DNA of 64,000 nt from Betaproteobacteria bacterium (GCA_016711875.1 JADJSD010000001.1:930001-994000), one strand, 5' to 3'; positions 40,315-49,235 are shown, counted from the stretch's first letter. Notes: generated by a model not told the origin, from the letters alone. Numbers and translations: made by a program.

Positions 40315-40366
40315 CCCGCGCGGCCGTCGTGTTGCGGGCGCATCCCGATTCGGGGATGCTTCCGCC

Positions 40367-43117
40367 ATGGTCACCCCCGACAAGGAAGCCGCCCTCGCGG
40401 CCGACATCCGACTGCTGGGCCGAATCCTCGGCGATACGTTGCGGCAGTTCGAGGGTGAAGCCACCTTCGAGCTCATCGAGACGATTCGCCGCCTCGCCGT
40501 CGCGAGCCGCCGCCTCGAGGACGTGACCTCGCGCCGCTCGCTGGCCGAGACCCTCGACGCCCTCACGGACGACTCGATGGTGGTCGTGGTGCGCGCCTTC
40601 AGCTACTTCTCGCTACTCGCCAACATCGCCGAGGACCGCCACCACATCCGGCGCGGCAGGGCGATGCGCCTGGCGGGCGCCGCCCCGCTGGCCTCGACGA
40701 TCCGGGGGCTCTTCGCCGACCTCGAGGCCAAGGGCACGAGCGCCGCCGAGGCCGCGGCCACGCTCGCCCGCGTGAAGGTGACCCCCGTGCTCACGGCGCA
40801 CCCCACCGAGGTGCAGCGGCGAAGCACCCTGGACAACCAGCTCGCCATCGCCGAGGGGCTCGCCCGGCTGGACCATGCCGACCTGCTGCCCGAGGAGCGC
40901 GAGGCGGCCGAGGACGACCTGCGCCGGCGCGTCGCCACGCTCTGGCGCACGCGCATGCTGCGGCCCGTGAAGCTCGGCGTGCGCGACGAGATCGAGAACG
41001 CGCTCGCCTACTTCGACTACACCTTCATCGACGCCGTGCCCCGGGTGCACGCGGATCTCGAGGACCGGCTCGCCGCGATGCCGGGCGCCGCCGGCCGGCC
41101 GGTGCTGCCGACGGTGCTCGCGCTGGGCAGCTGGGTGGGGGGCGATCGCGACGGCAACCCGTTCGTCACCGCGGAAATGCTCGCCCATGCCTTCCGCCGG
41201 CAGGGCGAGATCGTCTTCGACCATTACTTCGCCGAGGTGCATGCGCTGGGCGCGGAGTTGCCCATCTCGAAGCTCCTCACCCGGCCCAGCGGGGCCCTGC
41301 TCGCCCTGGCCGACGCCTCGCCCGACCGCTCGCCCCACCGGGCCGACGAGCCCTACCGCCGCGCCCTCACCGGCGTCTTCGCGAGGCTCGCGGCCACGGC
41401 CCTCGCGATGGGGCTCAAGCGCGAGCACCGGGCCGCGGTCGGGCAGGCCGCACCGTACCCGGATGCCTTCGCCTTCGCCGCCGACCTGGACGCCATCGAC
41501 ACGAGCCTTCGCGCCGACCACTGCGCGATGATCGCCGAGGGGCGCCTGCGGCAACTGCGCCGCGCCGTGGCCACCTTCGGCTTCCACCTGGCCACCGTGG
41601 ACCTGCGCCAGAACGCGGACGTGCACGAGAGCGTCGTCGCCGAGCTCCTCGCCGGGGCGGGCGTGGCGGGCGACTATCTCGAGCGGGACGAGACGGGACG
41701 CGTCGCGCTGCTGCGCACGGAGCTGGCCACGCCGCGCTTGCTGCGCTCGCCCTTCGCCACGTACTCGGAGACGACGGCCGGCGAGCTCGCCATCGTCCAC
41801 GAAGCCGCGCGCGTGCTGGCGGCGCACGGCCCCGACGCCCTGAGCCAGTACGTCATCTCGAAGGCCGAAAGCGTCTCCGACCTGCTCGAAGTCGCCGTGA
41901 TGTTGAAGGAGGCCGGGCTCCTCACGCCCGGTGCCGCGCCCGTCTCGCGGATGCAGATCGTGCCGCTCTTCGAGACCATCGGAGACCTGCAGAAGGCACC
42001 CGCGACGATGCGTGCCTGGTTCGCGCTGCCGGAGGCGAAGGCGATCGTGGATTCGCTGGGTGGCGCCCAGGAGGTGATGCTCGGCTATTCGGACAGCAAC
42101 AAGGACGGCGGCTACGTCACCTCCAACTGGGAGCTCTACAAGGCCGAGACGCAGCTGGTGGAGGTGTTCCGCGAGGCCGGCGTGCGCCTGCGCTTCTTCC
42201 ACGGCCGCGGCGGCACCGTGGGGCGCGGCGGCGGGCCTTCGTACGAGGCCATTCTCGCGCAGCCTCCCGGCAGCGTGCAGGGCGAGCTGCGGCTCACGGA
42301 GCAGGGGGAGGTCATCGCGAGCAAGTACGCCAACCGCGAGATCGGGCGGCGCAACCTCGAGGCGCTGCTCGCGGCCACGGTGCGCGCGTCCGTCGACGAG
42401 TCCGGGAACGCCGATCGCGCCGTCTTCCTCGCGGCGATGGAGGAGATCTCCGAATCCGCCTTCCGGGCCTATCGCAGCCTCGTCTACGAGACGGAAGGGT
42501 TCGTCGAGTACTTCCGCGGCTCCACCCCCGTGCGCGAGATCGCGGAGCTCAACATCGGCTCGCGGCCCGCCTCGCGCAAGCCCTCCCTGCGCATCGAGGA
42601 CCTGCGCGCTATCCCCTGGGTCTTCTCGTGGGCGCAGTGCCGCGTGATGCTGCCGGGCTGGTACGGGCTGGGCACCGCCGTCGAGCAGTTCCTGGCGAAG
42701 CACGATGAGGGGGGCTACGCGCTCCTGGGCGACATGTGGCGGGAGTGGCCCTTCTTCCGCGCGATGCTCTCGAACCTGGAGATGCTCCTTGCCAAGGCGG
42801 ACCTCGCCGTGGCCGCGCGCTACAAGGAGCTCGTGCCCGACGAGAAGCTGGCCGACGAGATCTTCGGGCGCATCCGGCGCGAGCTGGACCTCACCGTGAA
42901 GGCCTACTTCGGCATCACGAAGGCGCGCGGCTTCCTCGAGACCAACCCGGCGCTCGCGCGATCCATCCGCAACCGCTTCCCGTACCTCGACCCGCTCAAC
43001 CACGTGCAGGTGGAGCTCCTCAAGCGCTACCGGGCGGGCGACGCGGAGGAACGCGTGAAGCGCGGCATCCACCTCACCATCAACGGGCTGGCCGCGGGGC
43101 TGCGCAACTCCGGCTAG
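40367..43117 (+). CDS. ppc: Phosphoenolpyruvate carboxylase
   Basis: A 916-residue enzyme making oxaloacetate from PEP and bicarbonate. Catalytic His145 is in VLTAHPTEVQR. The other signatures are GSWVGGDRDGNPFV, LGYSDSNKDGGYVTSNW and the glycine-rich FFHGRGGTVGRGGGP. It ends in GLRNSG, where most members have GLRNTG. It fills the TCA cycle. The stop overlaps that of the convergent CoA-transferase in the palindrome CTAG. Confidence 0.97.
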   Translation: MVTPDKEAALAADIRLLGRILGDTLRQFEGEATFELIETIRRLAVASRRLEDVTSRRSLAETLDALTDDSMVVVVRAFSYFSLLANIAEDRHHIRRGRAMRLAGAAPLASTIRGLFADLEAKGTSAAEAAATLARVKVTPVLTAHPTEVQRRSTLDNQLAIAEGLARLDHADLLPEEREAAEDDLRRRVATLWRTRMLRPVKLGVRDEIENALAYFDYTFIDAVPRVHADLEDRLAAMPGAAGRPVLPTVLALGSWVGGDRDGNPFVTAEMLAHAFRRQGEIVFDHYFAEVHALGAELPISKLLTRPSGALLALADASPDRSPHRADEPYRRALTGVFARLAATALAMGLKREHRAAVGQAAPYPDAFAFAADLDAIDTSLRADHCAMIAEGRLRQLRRAVATFGFHLATVDLRQNADVHESVVAELLAGAGVAGDYLERDETGRVALLRTELATPRLLRSPFATYSETTAGELAIVHEAARVLAAHGPDALSQYVISKAESVSDLLEVAVMLKEAGLLTPGAAPVSRMQIVPLFETIGDLQKAPATMRAWFALPEAKAIVDSLGGAQEVMLGYSDSNKDGGYVTSNWELYKAETQLVEVFREAGVRLRFFHGRGGTVGRGGGPSYEAILAQPPGSVQGELRLTEQGEVIASKYANREIGRRNLEALLAATVRASVDESGNADRAVFLAAMEEISESAFRAYRSLVYETEGFVEYFRGSTPVREIAELNIGSRPASRKPSLRIEDLRAIPWVFSWAQCRVMLPGWYGLGTAVEQFLAKHDEGGYALLGDMWREWPFFRAMLSNLEMLLAKADLAVAARYKELVPDEKLADEIFGRIRRELDLTVKAYFGITKARGFLETNPALARSIRNRFPYLDPLNHVQVELLKRYRAGDAEERVKRGIHLTINGLAAGLRNSG

Positions 43118-44313
43118 ACGACCTGGCGGGCCCGCAGGTCGGCGATCCGCGCCTCGTCGTAGCCCAGGCCGCGCAGCACCTCGTCGGTGTGCTCGCCGAG
43201 CCGCGGTCCGACCCAGCGCGTGCCGCCGGGTGTCTGCGACAGCTTGGGCACCACGCCGGGCAGCAGCAGGTCCTTGTCGCCCAGCCGGTGCTTCTCGATC
43301 ATGCCGCGCGCCTGGTAGTGCAGGTCGGCCACGATGTCGGCGATGGAGAAGATGCGGCCGGAGGGCACCTCGGCCTTCTCCAGGAGCGCGAGCGCCTCCT
43401 CGAGCGTCACCGTGGCGGTCCATTCGCCGATCACGCGGTCGAGTTCCTCCGTGCGCTTCACGCGGCCGGCGTTGTCGGCGAGCGTGGGGTCGTCGGCCAG
43501 GTCGTTCCGCCCGATGGCGCGCATCATGCGCTTGAAGATCGAGTCCGCGTTGGCGCCGATGACGACGTACTTGCCGTCCCCGCACAGGTACGTGTTGGAG
43601 GGCACGATGCCCGGCAGCGCCGAGCCCGTGCGCTCGCGCACCAGCCCCGAGAAGCCGTACTCGGGCAGCATCGATTCCATCATCGCGAACACGGCCTCGT
43701 AGAGCGCCACGTCGACCACCTGGCCCTTGCCGGTATTGCCGCGGTTGTGGATCGCCATGAGCGCGCCGATCACGCCGAACATTGCCGCGAGCGAATCGCC
43801 GATGGAGATGCCCACCCGCACCGGCGCGCGGTCCGGGTAGCCCGTGATGTAGCGCATGCCGCCCATCGATTCGCCGATGGCGCCGAAGCCGGGCTGGTCG
43901 CGGTAGGGCCCCGTCTGGCCGAAGCCCGAGAGCCGCACCATCACGAGGCCGGGGTTCGCGCTAGCGAGCGCGTCGTACCCGAGGCCCCACTTCTCCATCG
44001 TGCCGGGACGGAAGTTCTCGACGACGATGTCCGCCTTCGCCACGAGGTCGCGCACGACCTGCTGGCCCTCCGCGGCCTTCAGGTTCACGGTGACCGATTT
44101 CTTGTTGCGCGCCTGGGCGAGCCACCACAGGGAATTGCCCTCGTGCAGCACGCGCCACTTGCGAAGGGGATCGCCCTCGCCGGGCGTCTCGATCTTCACG
44201 ACTTCGGCGCCGAACTCGGCGAGGAGCCGGGCGCAGTACGGGCCGGCGATGAGGGTGCCCATCTCGACGACCTTGAGGCCGGCGAGGGGGCCGGGGGAGG
44301 CGGGCTTTTCCAT
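43114..44313 (-). CDS. CaiB/BaiF-family (type III) CoA-transferase
   Basis: A 399-residue CoA-transferase moving CoA between carboxylic acids. The N-terminus is the family signature (PLAGLKVVEMGTLIAGPYCARLLAEFGAEVVKIE-type). The catalytic Asp is Asp173 in GISIGDSLAAM. It is a single gene transcribed toward ppc, with no acyl-CoA dehydrogenase or racemase nearby to suggest the substrate. Confidence 0.88.
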   Translation of the reverse strand: MEKPASPGPLAGLKVVEMGTLIAGPYCARLLAEFGAEVVKIETPGEGDPLRKWRVLHEGNSLWWLAQARNKKSVTVNLKAAEGQQVVRDLVAKADIVVENFRPGTMEKWGLGYDALASANPGLVMVRLSGFGQTGPYRDQPGFGAIGESMGGMRYITGYPDRAPVRVGISIGDSLAAMFGVIGALMAIHNRGNTGKGQVVDVALYEAVFAMMESMLPEYGFSGLVRERTGSALPGIVPSNTYLCGDGKYVVIGANADSIFKRMMRAIGRNDLADDPTLADNAGRVKRTEELDRVIGEWTATVTLEEALALLEKAEVPSGRIFSIADIVADLHYQARGMIEKHRLGDKDLLLPGVVPKLSQTPGGTRWVGPRLGEHTDEVLRGLGYDEARIADLRARQVV

Positions 44314-44395
44314 GCCGCCATTGTCGCACCGCAGACGCTTGCGCCGTCACGCCGGCGCGCTATCCTCGCGCTTCAGCCAACCGCCCGGAGCATCC

Positions 44396-45136
44396 ATGGA
44401 CCAGGACCCGCTGCCCCCCGACGTCGCCCGCAGCCTCGATCTTTTCGTGCGGGAAGCCCAGGCGGCCCTGGGCGAGGACCTCGTGGCCGCCATCCTCTTC
44501 GGCTCGGCCGCGGAGGGCCGGCTTCGCGCCACCTCGGACGTGAACGTGATGCTCGTGCTGGCGAGCCTGCCGCCCGGGCGCCTCGATGCCCTGCGCGAGC
44601 CGCTTCGCCTCGCGCACGCCACCATCCGGCTTGAGGCCATGCTGGTCCTCGAGTCGGAGCTGGCCGAAGCGGCCGAGGCCTTCGCGGTGAAGTTCGCCGA
44701 CATCGCCGTGCGCCACCGCCTGCTCGCCGGTCGCGACGTGATGGCGGCGCTCAAGCCCACGCCGGCGGCGATGCGGCATCGCCTGAAGCAGATCCTGCTC
44801 AATTTCATCCTGCGCACCCGCGAGCGCTACGCCCTGCAAAGCCTGCGGGAAGAGCAGGTGCCGCGGCTCCTCGCCGACTGCGCCGCGCCGCTTCGGGCCG
44901 CGGCGGAGATCCTGATGCAGCTCGAGGGACGCGCCGCCGCCTCGCCCAAGGAAGCGCTCGAGACCCTCGCGAGGGAATCGGGCGCGGACCGCTGGACGCA
45001 GGCGCTCGCCCACCTGTCCGCCGCGCGCGAATCGGCCGTGCTGCCGTCGGGGGCGGGCGCACCGGCGGTGCTCGCCCTCCTCGATCTCGCCGAGGCGCTG
45101 CGCTCCCGAGCGAACGCGCTGCCGGAGCGGCCGTGA
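44396..45136 (+). CDS. Nucleotidyltransferase-fold protein, first gene of the MNIO operon
   Basis: A 246-residue protein with a pol-beta/MNT nucleotidyltransferase fold in its first ~120 residues. The motif is LFGSAAEGRLRATSDVNVML: Gly36-Ser37 and Asp48 are present, but the second metal-binding Asp (usual SDxD) is Asn50, so activity may be reduced or lost. The C-terminal half is helical (MRHRLKQILLNFILRTRERYALQSL), like HEPN-type partners of such enzymes. Its stop overlaps the GTG start of the membrane-protein gene. Its role in the operon is unknown; it could nucleotidylate a partner or act as a binding protein. Confidence 0.7.
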   Translation: MDQDPLPPDVARSLDLFVREAQAALGEDLVAAILFGSAAEGRLRATSDVNVMLVLASLPPGRLDALREPLRLAHATIRLEAMLVLESELAEAAEAFAVKFADIAVRHRLLAGRDVMAALKPTPAAMRHRLKQILLNFILRTRERYALQSLREEQVPRLLADCAAPLRAAAEILMQLEGRAAASPKEALETLARESGADRWTQALAHLSAARESAVLPSGAGAPAVLALLDLAEALRSRANALPERP

Positions 45137-46008
45137 ACCCGTTCGCCTGGTCCGGGGGAAAATTCCTCCTCTTCTACGCCGTCGTGGCCGTGGCGGTGAT
45201 CGCCTTCGTGGCCTGGCGCGCGCGCGGCCGGAGCGACTCGCGGGTGAACGTGACGTTCATGACCTCCGACCCCTACCGCATCGCGTACCTGCGCGGCGAT
45301 TCCGCCGAAGTGATCCGCGTGTCGGTCTTCAACCTCGTCGACCGCGGCCTCATCGAGCTGCGCGAGGACGGCCTCCTCGTCACCGTGCGCAAGGACGCCG
45401 AATCGCTGGTGCGCAGGGCGATCGACCGCGCCGTGCTCGCCGCGTGCTTCGCGGGCACCGCGCCGGAGGCGCTCGTCGCGAACGAGGCCCTGCTGCGTGA
45501 AGCCCGGGCCTACGGCCGGGACCTCGAGCGGGAGGGCCTGTTGCCGGACGCGCCCACGCGCCGGTCGCGGCTCGCCTGGCTCGTGGGCGCCCTGGCCGTG
45601 CTGGTCGGCGTCGCCGGGGTGAAGGCGGTCGTCGCGCTCGCGCAGGGGCGCACGAACCTCGTGTTCCTCGCGATCCTCACCGTCATCGCCTGCCTCTTCG
45701 CCGCAAGGGCGAGCTTTCGCCGGCTGACGGCCACGGGCAAGGACATGCTCGACGACCTGAAGGTGCTCACGATGCGCCTGCTCGGGCGTGCCGGAACGCT
45801 CAAGCCCGGTGGCGCGAGCAACGAAGCCCTGCTCCTCGCCGCCACCTACGGCATCTGGGCGCTGCCCGCCGGCGCCTTTCCCTTCGTCGAGACGCTCTAC
45901 CCGCGGCCGAGGTCCGATGGCGGGGGCGACTCGGGCAGTTCCGGCAGCGACTCGGGCGACAGCAGCTGCGGCGGGGGCGGGGGCTGTGGCGGATGCGGGA
46001 GCGACTGA
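45133..46008 (+). CDS. TIGR04222-like membrane protein with Gly/Ser/Cys-rich C-terminal tail
   Basis: A 291-residue membrane protein. The N-terminal helix (~9-28), a soluble winged-helix-like middle part (TSDPYRIAYLRGDSAEVIRVSVFNLVDRGLIEL) and two further helices (~148-188) match the TIGR04222 type as I recall it. The tail from ~262 is GGGDSGSSGSDSGDSS and then CGGGGGCGGCGSD, with Cys279, Cys285 and Cys288 close to the C-terminus. The start is GTG at 45133, overlapping the upstream stop (GTGA). The next gene, for a DUF692/MNIO enzyme, starts at the last base of its stop codon (TGATG). MNIO enzymes modify Cys residues of peptides, so the tail is a candidate substrate. Confidence 0.78.
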   Translation: MNPFAWSGGKFLLFYAVVAVAVIAFVAWRARGRSDSRVNVTFMTSDPYRIAYLRGDSAEVIRVSVFNLVDRGLIELREDGLLVTVRKDAESLVRRAIDRAVLAACFAGTAPEALVANEALLREARAYGRDLEREGLLPDAPTRRSRLAWLVGALAVLVGVAGVKAVVALAQGRTNLVFLAILTVIACLFAARASFRRLTATGKDMLDDLKVLTMRLLGRAGTLKPGGASNEALLLAATYGIWALPAGAFPFVETLYPRPRSDGGGDSGSSGSDSGDSSCGGGGGCGGCGSD

Positions 46009-46853
46009 TGGACCGCGTCGGGCTCGGCTGGCGCGGCGAGCTGGCCGCCTCCATCCTCGAGCGGCTGGACGCCATCGACGTGCTCGAGGTGATCGCGGAG
46101 GACTGGACCCGCGCCCCGGCACGCGAGCAGCGATCGCTTCGCGCCCTCGGTCGCGAGCGGCCCCTGCTGCTGCACGGCGTCGCGCTCGGGCTCGCCTCCC
46201 GCCACGCCGTCGAGGACAAGCGCCTCGCGGCCCTCGCGAGGCTCTTCGAGACCGCCGCGCCGGAATCGTGGTCCGAGCACCTCGCCTTCGTGCGCGCCGG
46301 GGGGCACGAGATCGGGCATCTCGCGGCGCCCCCGCGCGGCCCGGCGAGCATCGAGGGCGCGCTGCGAAATCTCGAGCGCGCGCGCCGGATCGTCGGCACG
46401 ACCCCCGCGCTCGAGAACATCGCCACGCTCGTCGCACCGCCGGCGAGCCCGATGGACGAAGGCGCCTGGACGCGCCGAATCGTGGAAGGCGCGGGCGCGC
46501 CGATGCTCCTCGACCTGCACAACCTCTACGCCAACGCGCTGAACGCGGGCATCGAACCCGTGGCGCTGCTCGACACGATGCCCCTCGCGAGCGTGCGCCT
46601 CGTGCATCTTTCGGGCGGCCGGTGGCTGCGTCCGCCGGGCCTCGCGCCGCGGCTCCTCGACGATCACCTGCACGACGTGCCGGACCCGGTGTACACGCTC
46701 CTCGAGACGCTGGCCGCCCGCGTGCCGCAGCCCCTCACAGTGATCCTCGAGCGCGACGGCGAGTTCCCGGCCATGGCGCATCTCGTGAGCCAGCTCGTGC
46801 GGGCGCGCGAGGCTCTCGCGAGCGGACGCCGTCTCGCGCGGCGGGCGGCCTGA
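46008..46853 (+). CDS. DUF692 family multinuclear non-haem iron oxidase (MNIO)
   Basis: A 281-residue TIM-barrel protein of the MbnB/TglH family. Characterised relatives use two or three iron ions and O2 to modify Cys (or Asp) in peptides. Expected metal ligands are visible: Glu27/Glu31 (LEVIAED), His56 (LLLHGVALG), Glu90-His91 (SEHLAF), Glu136-Asn137 (ENIATL), Asp169/Asn172 (LLDLHNLYAN), His200 (LVHLSGG), Asp219-His220 and Glu248 (ILERDGEFP). The usual 'HLAGH' is HLSGG, so one commonly conserved His is absent. The usual partner protein DUF2063 is missing; a 68-residue protein follows instead. The start at 46008 (TGATG) is preferred to an upstream ATG inside the previous gene. Confidence 0.85.
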   Translation: MDRVGLGWRGELAASILERLDAIDVLEVIAEDWTRAPAREQRSLRALGRERPLLLHGVALGLASRHAVEDKRLAALARLFETAAPESWSEHLAFVRAGGHEIGHLAAPPRGPASIEGALRNLERARRIVGTTPALENIATLVAPPASPMDEGAWTRRIVEGAGAPMLLDLHNLYANALNAGIEPVALLDTMPLASVRLVHLSGGRWLRPPGLAPRLLDDHLHDVPDPVYTLLETLAARVPQPLTVILERDGEFPAMAHLVSQLVRAREALASGRRLARRAA

Positions 46854-46855
46854 AC

Positions 46856-47062
46856 GTGGACGCCGAATCCTTCCTCGCAAGGCTCTACGCCGACGAGGCG
46901 TTCCGCGAGGCGTTCACGGCGGCGCCGCTCGAGGTGGCGCGTCGCGAGGGACTCGACGAGCGCGAGGCGGGCGAGTTCGCGCGCATGGATCTCCCCGGCC
47001 TCGCGCTTGCCGCCGAAAGCTATGCGAGGAAGCGTTCGGGCCGCCGCGGCCCGCGGGACTGA
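46856..47062 (+). CDS. Small helical protein at the end of the MNIO operon
   Basis: A 68-residue protein starting with GTG at 46856, two bases after the MNIO stop. Its first half (SFLARLYADEAFREAF, then PLEVARREGLDEREAGEF) resembles the helical 'F-L-x-x-L-x-x-D-x-x-F-R' modules seen in LigA-like and Nif11-like RiPP leader proteins and in DUF2063 N-termini. The second half is helical and ends basic (ARKRSGRRGPRD). There are no Cys, so it is unlikely to be the modified peptide itself; it may be the partner that brings the tail substrate to the MNIO enzyme. Family assignment is uncertain. Confidence 0.65.
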   Translation: MDAESFLARLYADEAFREAFTAAPLEVARREGLDEREAGEFARMDLPGLALAAESYARKRSGRRGPRD

Positions 47063-47087
47063 CCAGCGGCCGGCGGCCTCGTGCAAC

Positions 47088-47113
47088 GCCTCGCAGGCGC
47101 CGCCCTGCGAGGC
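47088..47113. terminator. Hairpin between convergent MNIO operon and bdhA
   Basis: A perfect 9-bp stem (GCCTCGCAG / CTGCGAGGC) with an 8-base loop in the 55-base gap between two convergent genes. It could serve both strands; neither side has a T-tract. Confidence 0.5.
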
Positions 47114-47117
47114 TCCC

Positions 47118-47900
47118 CTAGTGCGCCGTCCAGCCGCCGTCCATCGGGATGATCGTGCCCGTGATGGAGGCGGCCGCGTCGCTCGCGAGGAAGACGGCGA
47201 GCGCGGCGAGCTCGCCCACCTGCACGAACTTGCGCGTCGGTTGCGCGTGCAGGAAGACGTCGTTGATGAGCTGCTCCTCGGAGATGCCGCGCAGCTTGGC
47301 GTTCTCCGGGATCTGCTTCTCGAGGAGCGGCGTCCACGTGTAGCCCGGTGCGATGGCGTTCATGGTGATGCCCTGCTCGGCCACCTCGAGCGCGACCGTC
47401 TTCGTGAGGCCCGCGATGCCGTGCTTGGCCGCGACGTAGGCGCTCTTGAAGGGGGAGGCGACGAGCGCGTGCGCCGAGGCGATGTTGATGATGCGGCCCC
47501 ACCCCTTGGCCTTCATGCCGGGCACGGCGAGGCGAATGGTGTGGAAGGAGGCCGTGAGGTTCAGCGCGATGATGGCGTCCCACTTGGCCGGCGGAAATTC
47601 CTCCACCGGCGCGATGAACTGGATTCCCGCATTGTTCACGAGGATGTCGACGGTGCCGAAGGCCTCGAGCGCGCGCTTCATCATCGCCCCGACCGCGTCG
47701 GCCTTCATGAGGTCCGCCCCGTCGTAGTGCACGGTGACGCCATGGTCGGCCGCGAGCTTCGCGCGCGTCTTCTCGACTTCGGCCGGGTCGCCGAACCCGT
47801 TCAGGACGACGTGGGCGCCGTTTCGCGCATAGGCCGTCGCGATGGCGAGGCCGATGCCGCTGGTGGATCCGGTGACCAGTGCGGTCTTGCCCTTGAACAT
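47118..47900 (-). CDS. bdhA: 3-hydroxybutyrate dehydrogenase
   Basis: A 260-residue SDR closely following the BdhA pattern: TGSTSGIG cofactor site, VNNAGIQFIAPVEEFP, IINIASAHALVASPFKSAYVAAKHG (Ser, Tyr-x3-Lys) and the C-terminal PMDGGWTAH. It oxidises (R)-3-hydroxybutyrate to acetoacetate with NAD, part of polyhydroxybutyrate turnover. The ATG at 47900 is chosen; the reading frame is open upstream only because the frameshifted MFS gene reads into it. Confidence 0.92.
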   Translation of the reverse strand: MFKGKTALVTGSTSGIGLAIATAYARNGAHVVLNGFGDPAEVEKTRAKLAADHGVTVHYDGADLMKADAVGAMMKRALEAFGTVDILVNNAGIQFIAPVEEFPPAKWDAIIALNLTASFHTIRLAVPGMKAKGWGRIINIASAHALVASPFKSAYVAAKHGIAGLTKTVALEVAEQGITMNAIAPGYTWTPLLEKQIPENAKLRGISEEQLINDVFLHAQPTRKFVQVGELAALAVFLASDAAASITGTIIPMDGGWTAH

Positions 47901-47977
47901 GGGAGTTTCCTCGGCTGGGGTTGCGCGGAAGACTCCCTTGGGTCTCCCGGAAGGCGCCAACCTTACGCGAATCGCGA

Positions 47978-49121
47978 TCAGGCCGCGACGAGGCTCGCCC
48001 GGGGCGCGCGCGGGCCGGCGCGGCGAAGGAGCAGCCAGGCGATGGCGAGGTTCAGGGCGTTGAAGGCGAGGCCGTTCAGGAAGGCCGCGCGGTAGGAGCC
48101 CGTCATGTCGAACACCTTGCCCGACATCCAGCCTCCGAGCGCCATGCCCAGGAGCGTGCACATGATGATGGCGCCCAGGCGCGCGCCCGCCTCGCGCGCC
48201 GCGAAATGCTCGCGCACGATGATCGCGTAGGAGGGCACGATGCCGCCCTGGAACAGGCCGAAGAGCGCGGAGATCACGTAGAGCGGCACAAGCCCGGTGA
48301 AGGGCAGGAAGAGCAGCAGCGCGATGCCCTGCAGCACCGAGCCGAGCAGCAGCGTGCGCAGCCCGCCGATGTGGTCGCAGATCCAGCCCGAGACGAGGCG
48401 GCTCACGATGCCGCAGGCGAGCATGAGCGAGAGCATCTCCGCGCCGCGCGCCGCGCCGTACCCGAGGTCGCCGCAGTACGCGACGATGTGCACCTGCGGC
48501 ATCGACATCGCCACGCAGCACGCGACCCCCGCGACCATGAGCAGGGCCTGCGCCGCGCCCGGGGAAGCCCTCGGTCTCGACGACGCGCTGGACGATGGGC
48601 GGCCAGATCGCGCCGCCGAGATAGTTGCCGCTCGCGCACACCGCCACCGCGATGCCCCGGCGCTTGCGCCACCAGAGCGTGGTGTCGGCCATGAGCGGCG
48701 AGAAGGTGGCCGAGATGCCCAGCAGGCCCAGGAGCAGGCCGTGCAGCAGGTTGAACACGTGGATGTCGGCGGCGTAGCTCGCGCCCACGTAGCCCGCGCC
48801 GAGGGCGAGGCCGCCCACGAGCAGCGGCACCCTGACGCCGAAGCGGTCCGCCAGGCGCCCCATGAGCACGCCGCCCACGCCCATGCCGATCATGAGGAGC
48901 GAATAGGGGAGCGAGGCGTCCGCGCGGGCGACGCCGAATTCCGCCTGCACCGCAGGCAACACCACCGGCACCACGTACATGACGGAAGCGCCGATGGTCA
49001 TGAGGGCGAGCGTCACCCCCAGCCGGAAGGCGGCGTAGCGCGAATCGACGAGGGCGGCGGGGGACGGAGCGGGGGCCACCGGCGCATGATGCCTGAACGG
49101 ATGCGGGAACCCCGGTGACAA
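47978..49121 (-). pseudogene. MFS transporter, frameshifted as sequenced
   Basis: A major facilitator of ~380 residues when one base is removed. The N-terminal half runs from VDSRYAAFRLGVTLALM to GNYLGGAIWPPIVQRVVETEG, with the MFS loop GRLADRFGVR. In a CCCGGGG run at 48558-48564 the frame slips; dropping one base restores FPGAAQALLMVAGVACCVAM and the second half continues to 47978 (ASLVAA). Total length is 3n+1, consistent with a single inserted base. The uncorrected frame stays open into bdhA. Starts are poor: TTG at 49121 has no ribosome binding site, and GTG at 49079 is an alternative. Pattern resembles oxalate/formate-type or monocarboxylate MFS members. Confidence 0.72.
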
Positions 49122-49235
49122 TTCGTGTCAAAACCCGGTCGGCTGGGCCCTAGAATCCGTCGTTTCGTCGCTTCGGCGTCGCCCGGTCCCGGCTGCCGGA
49201 CCACAATCGCGGCCATCAACCCCCTGGGGAATTCC

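Noticed and set aside
49116..49130. Inverted repeat TGACA-N5-TGTCA before the MFS gene as an operator
   Set aside because: Arms of only 5 bases and no paired promoter; too short to support.
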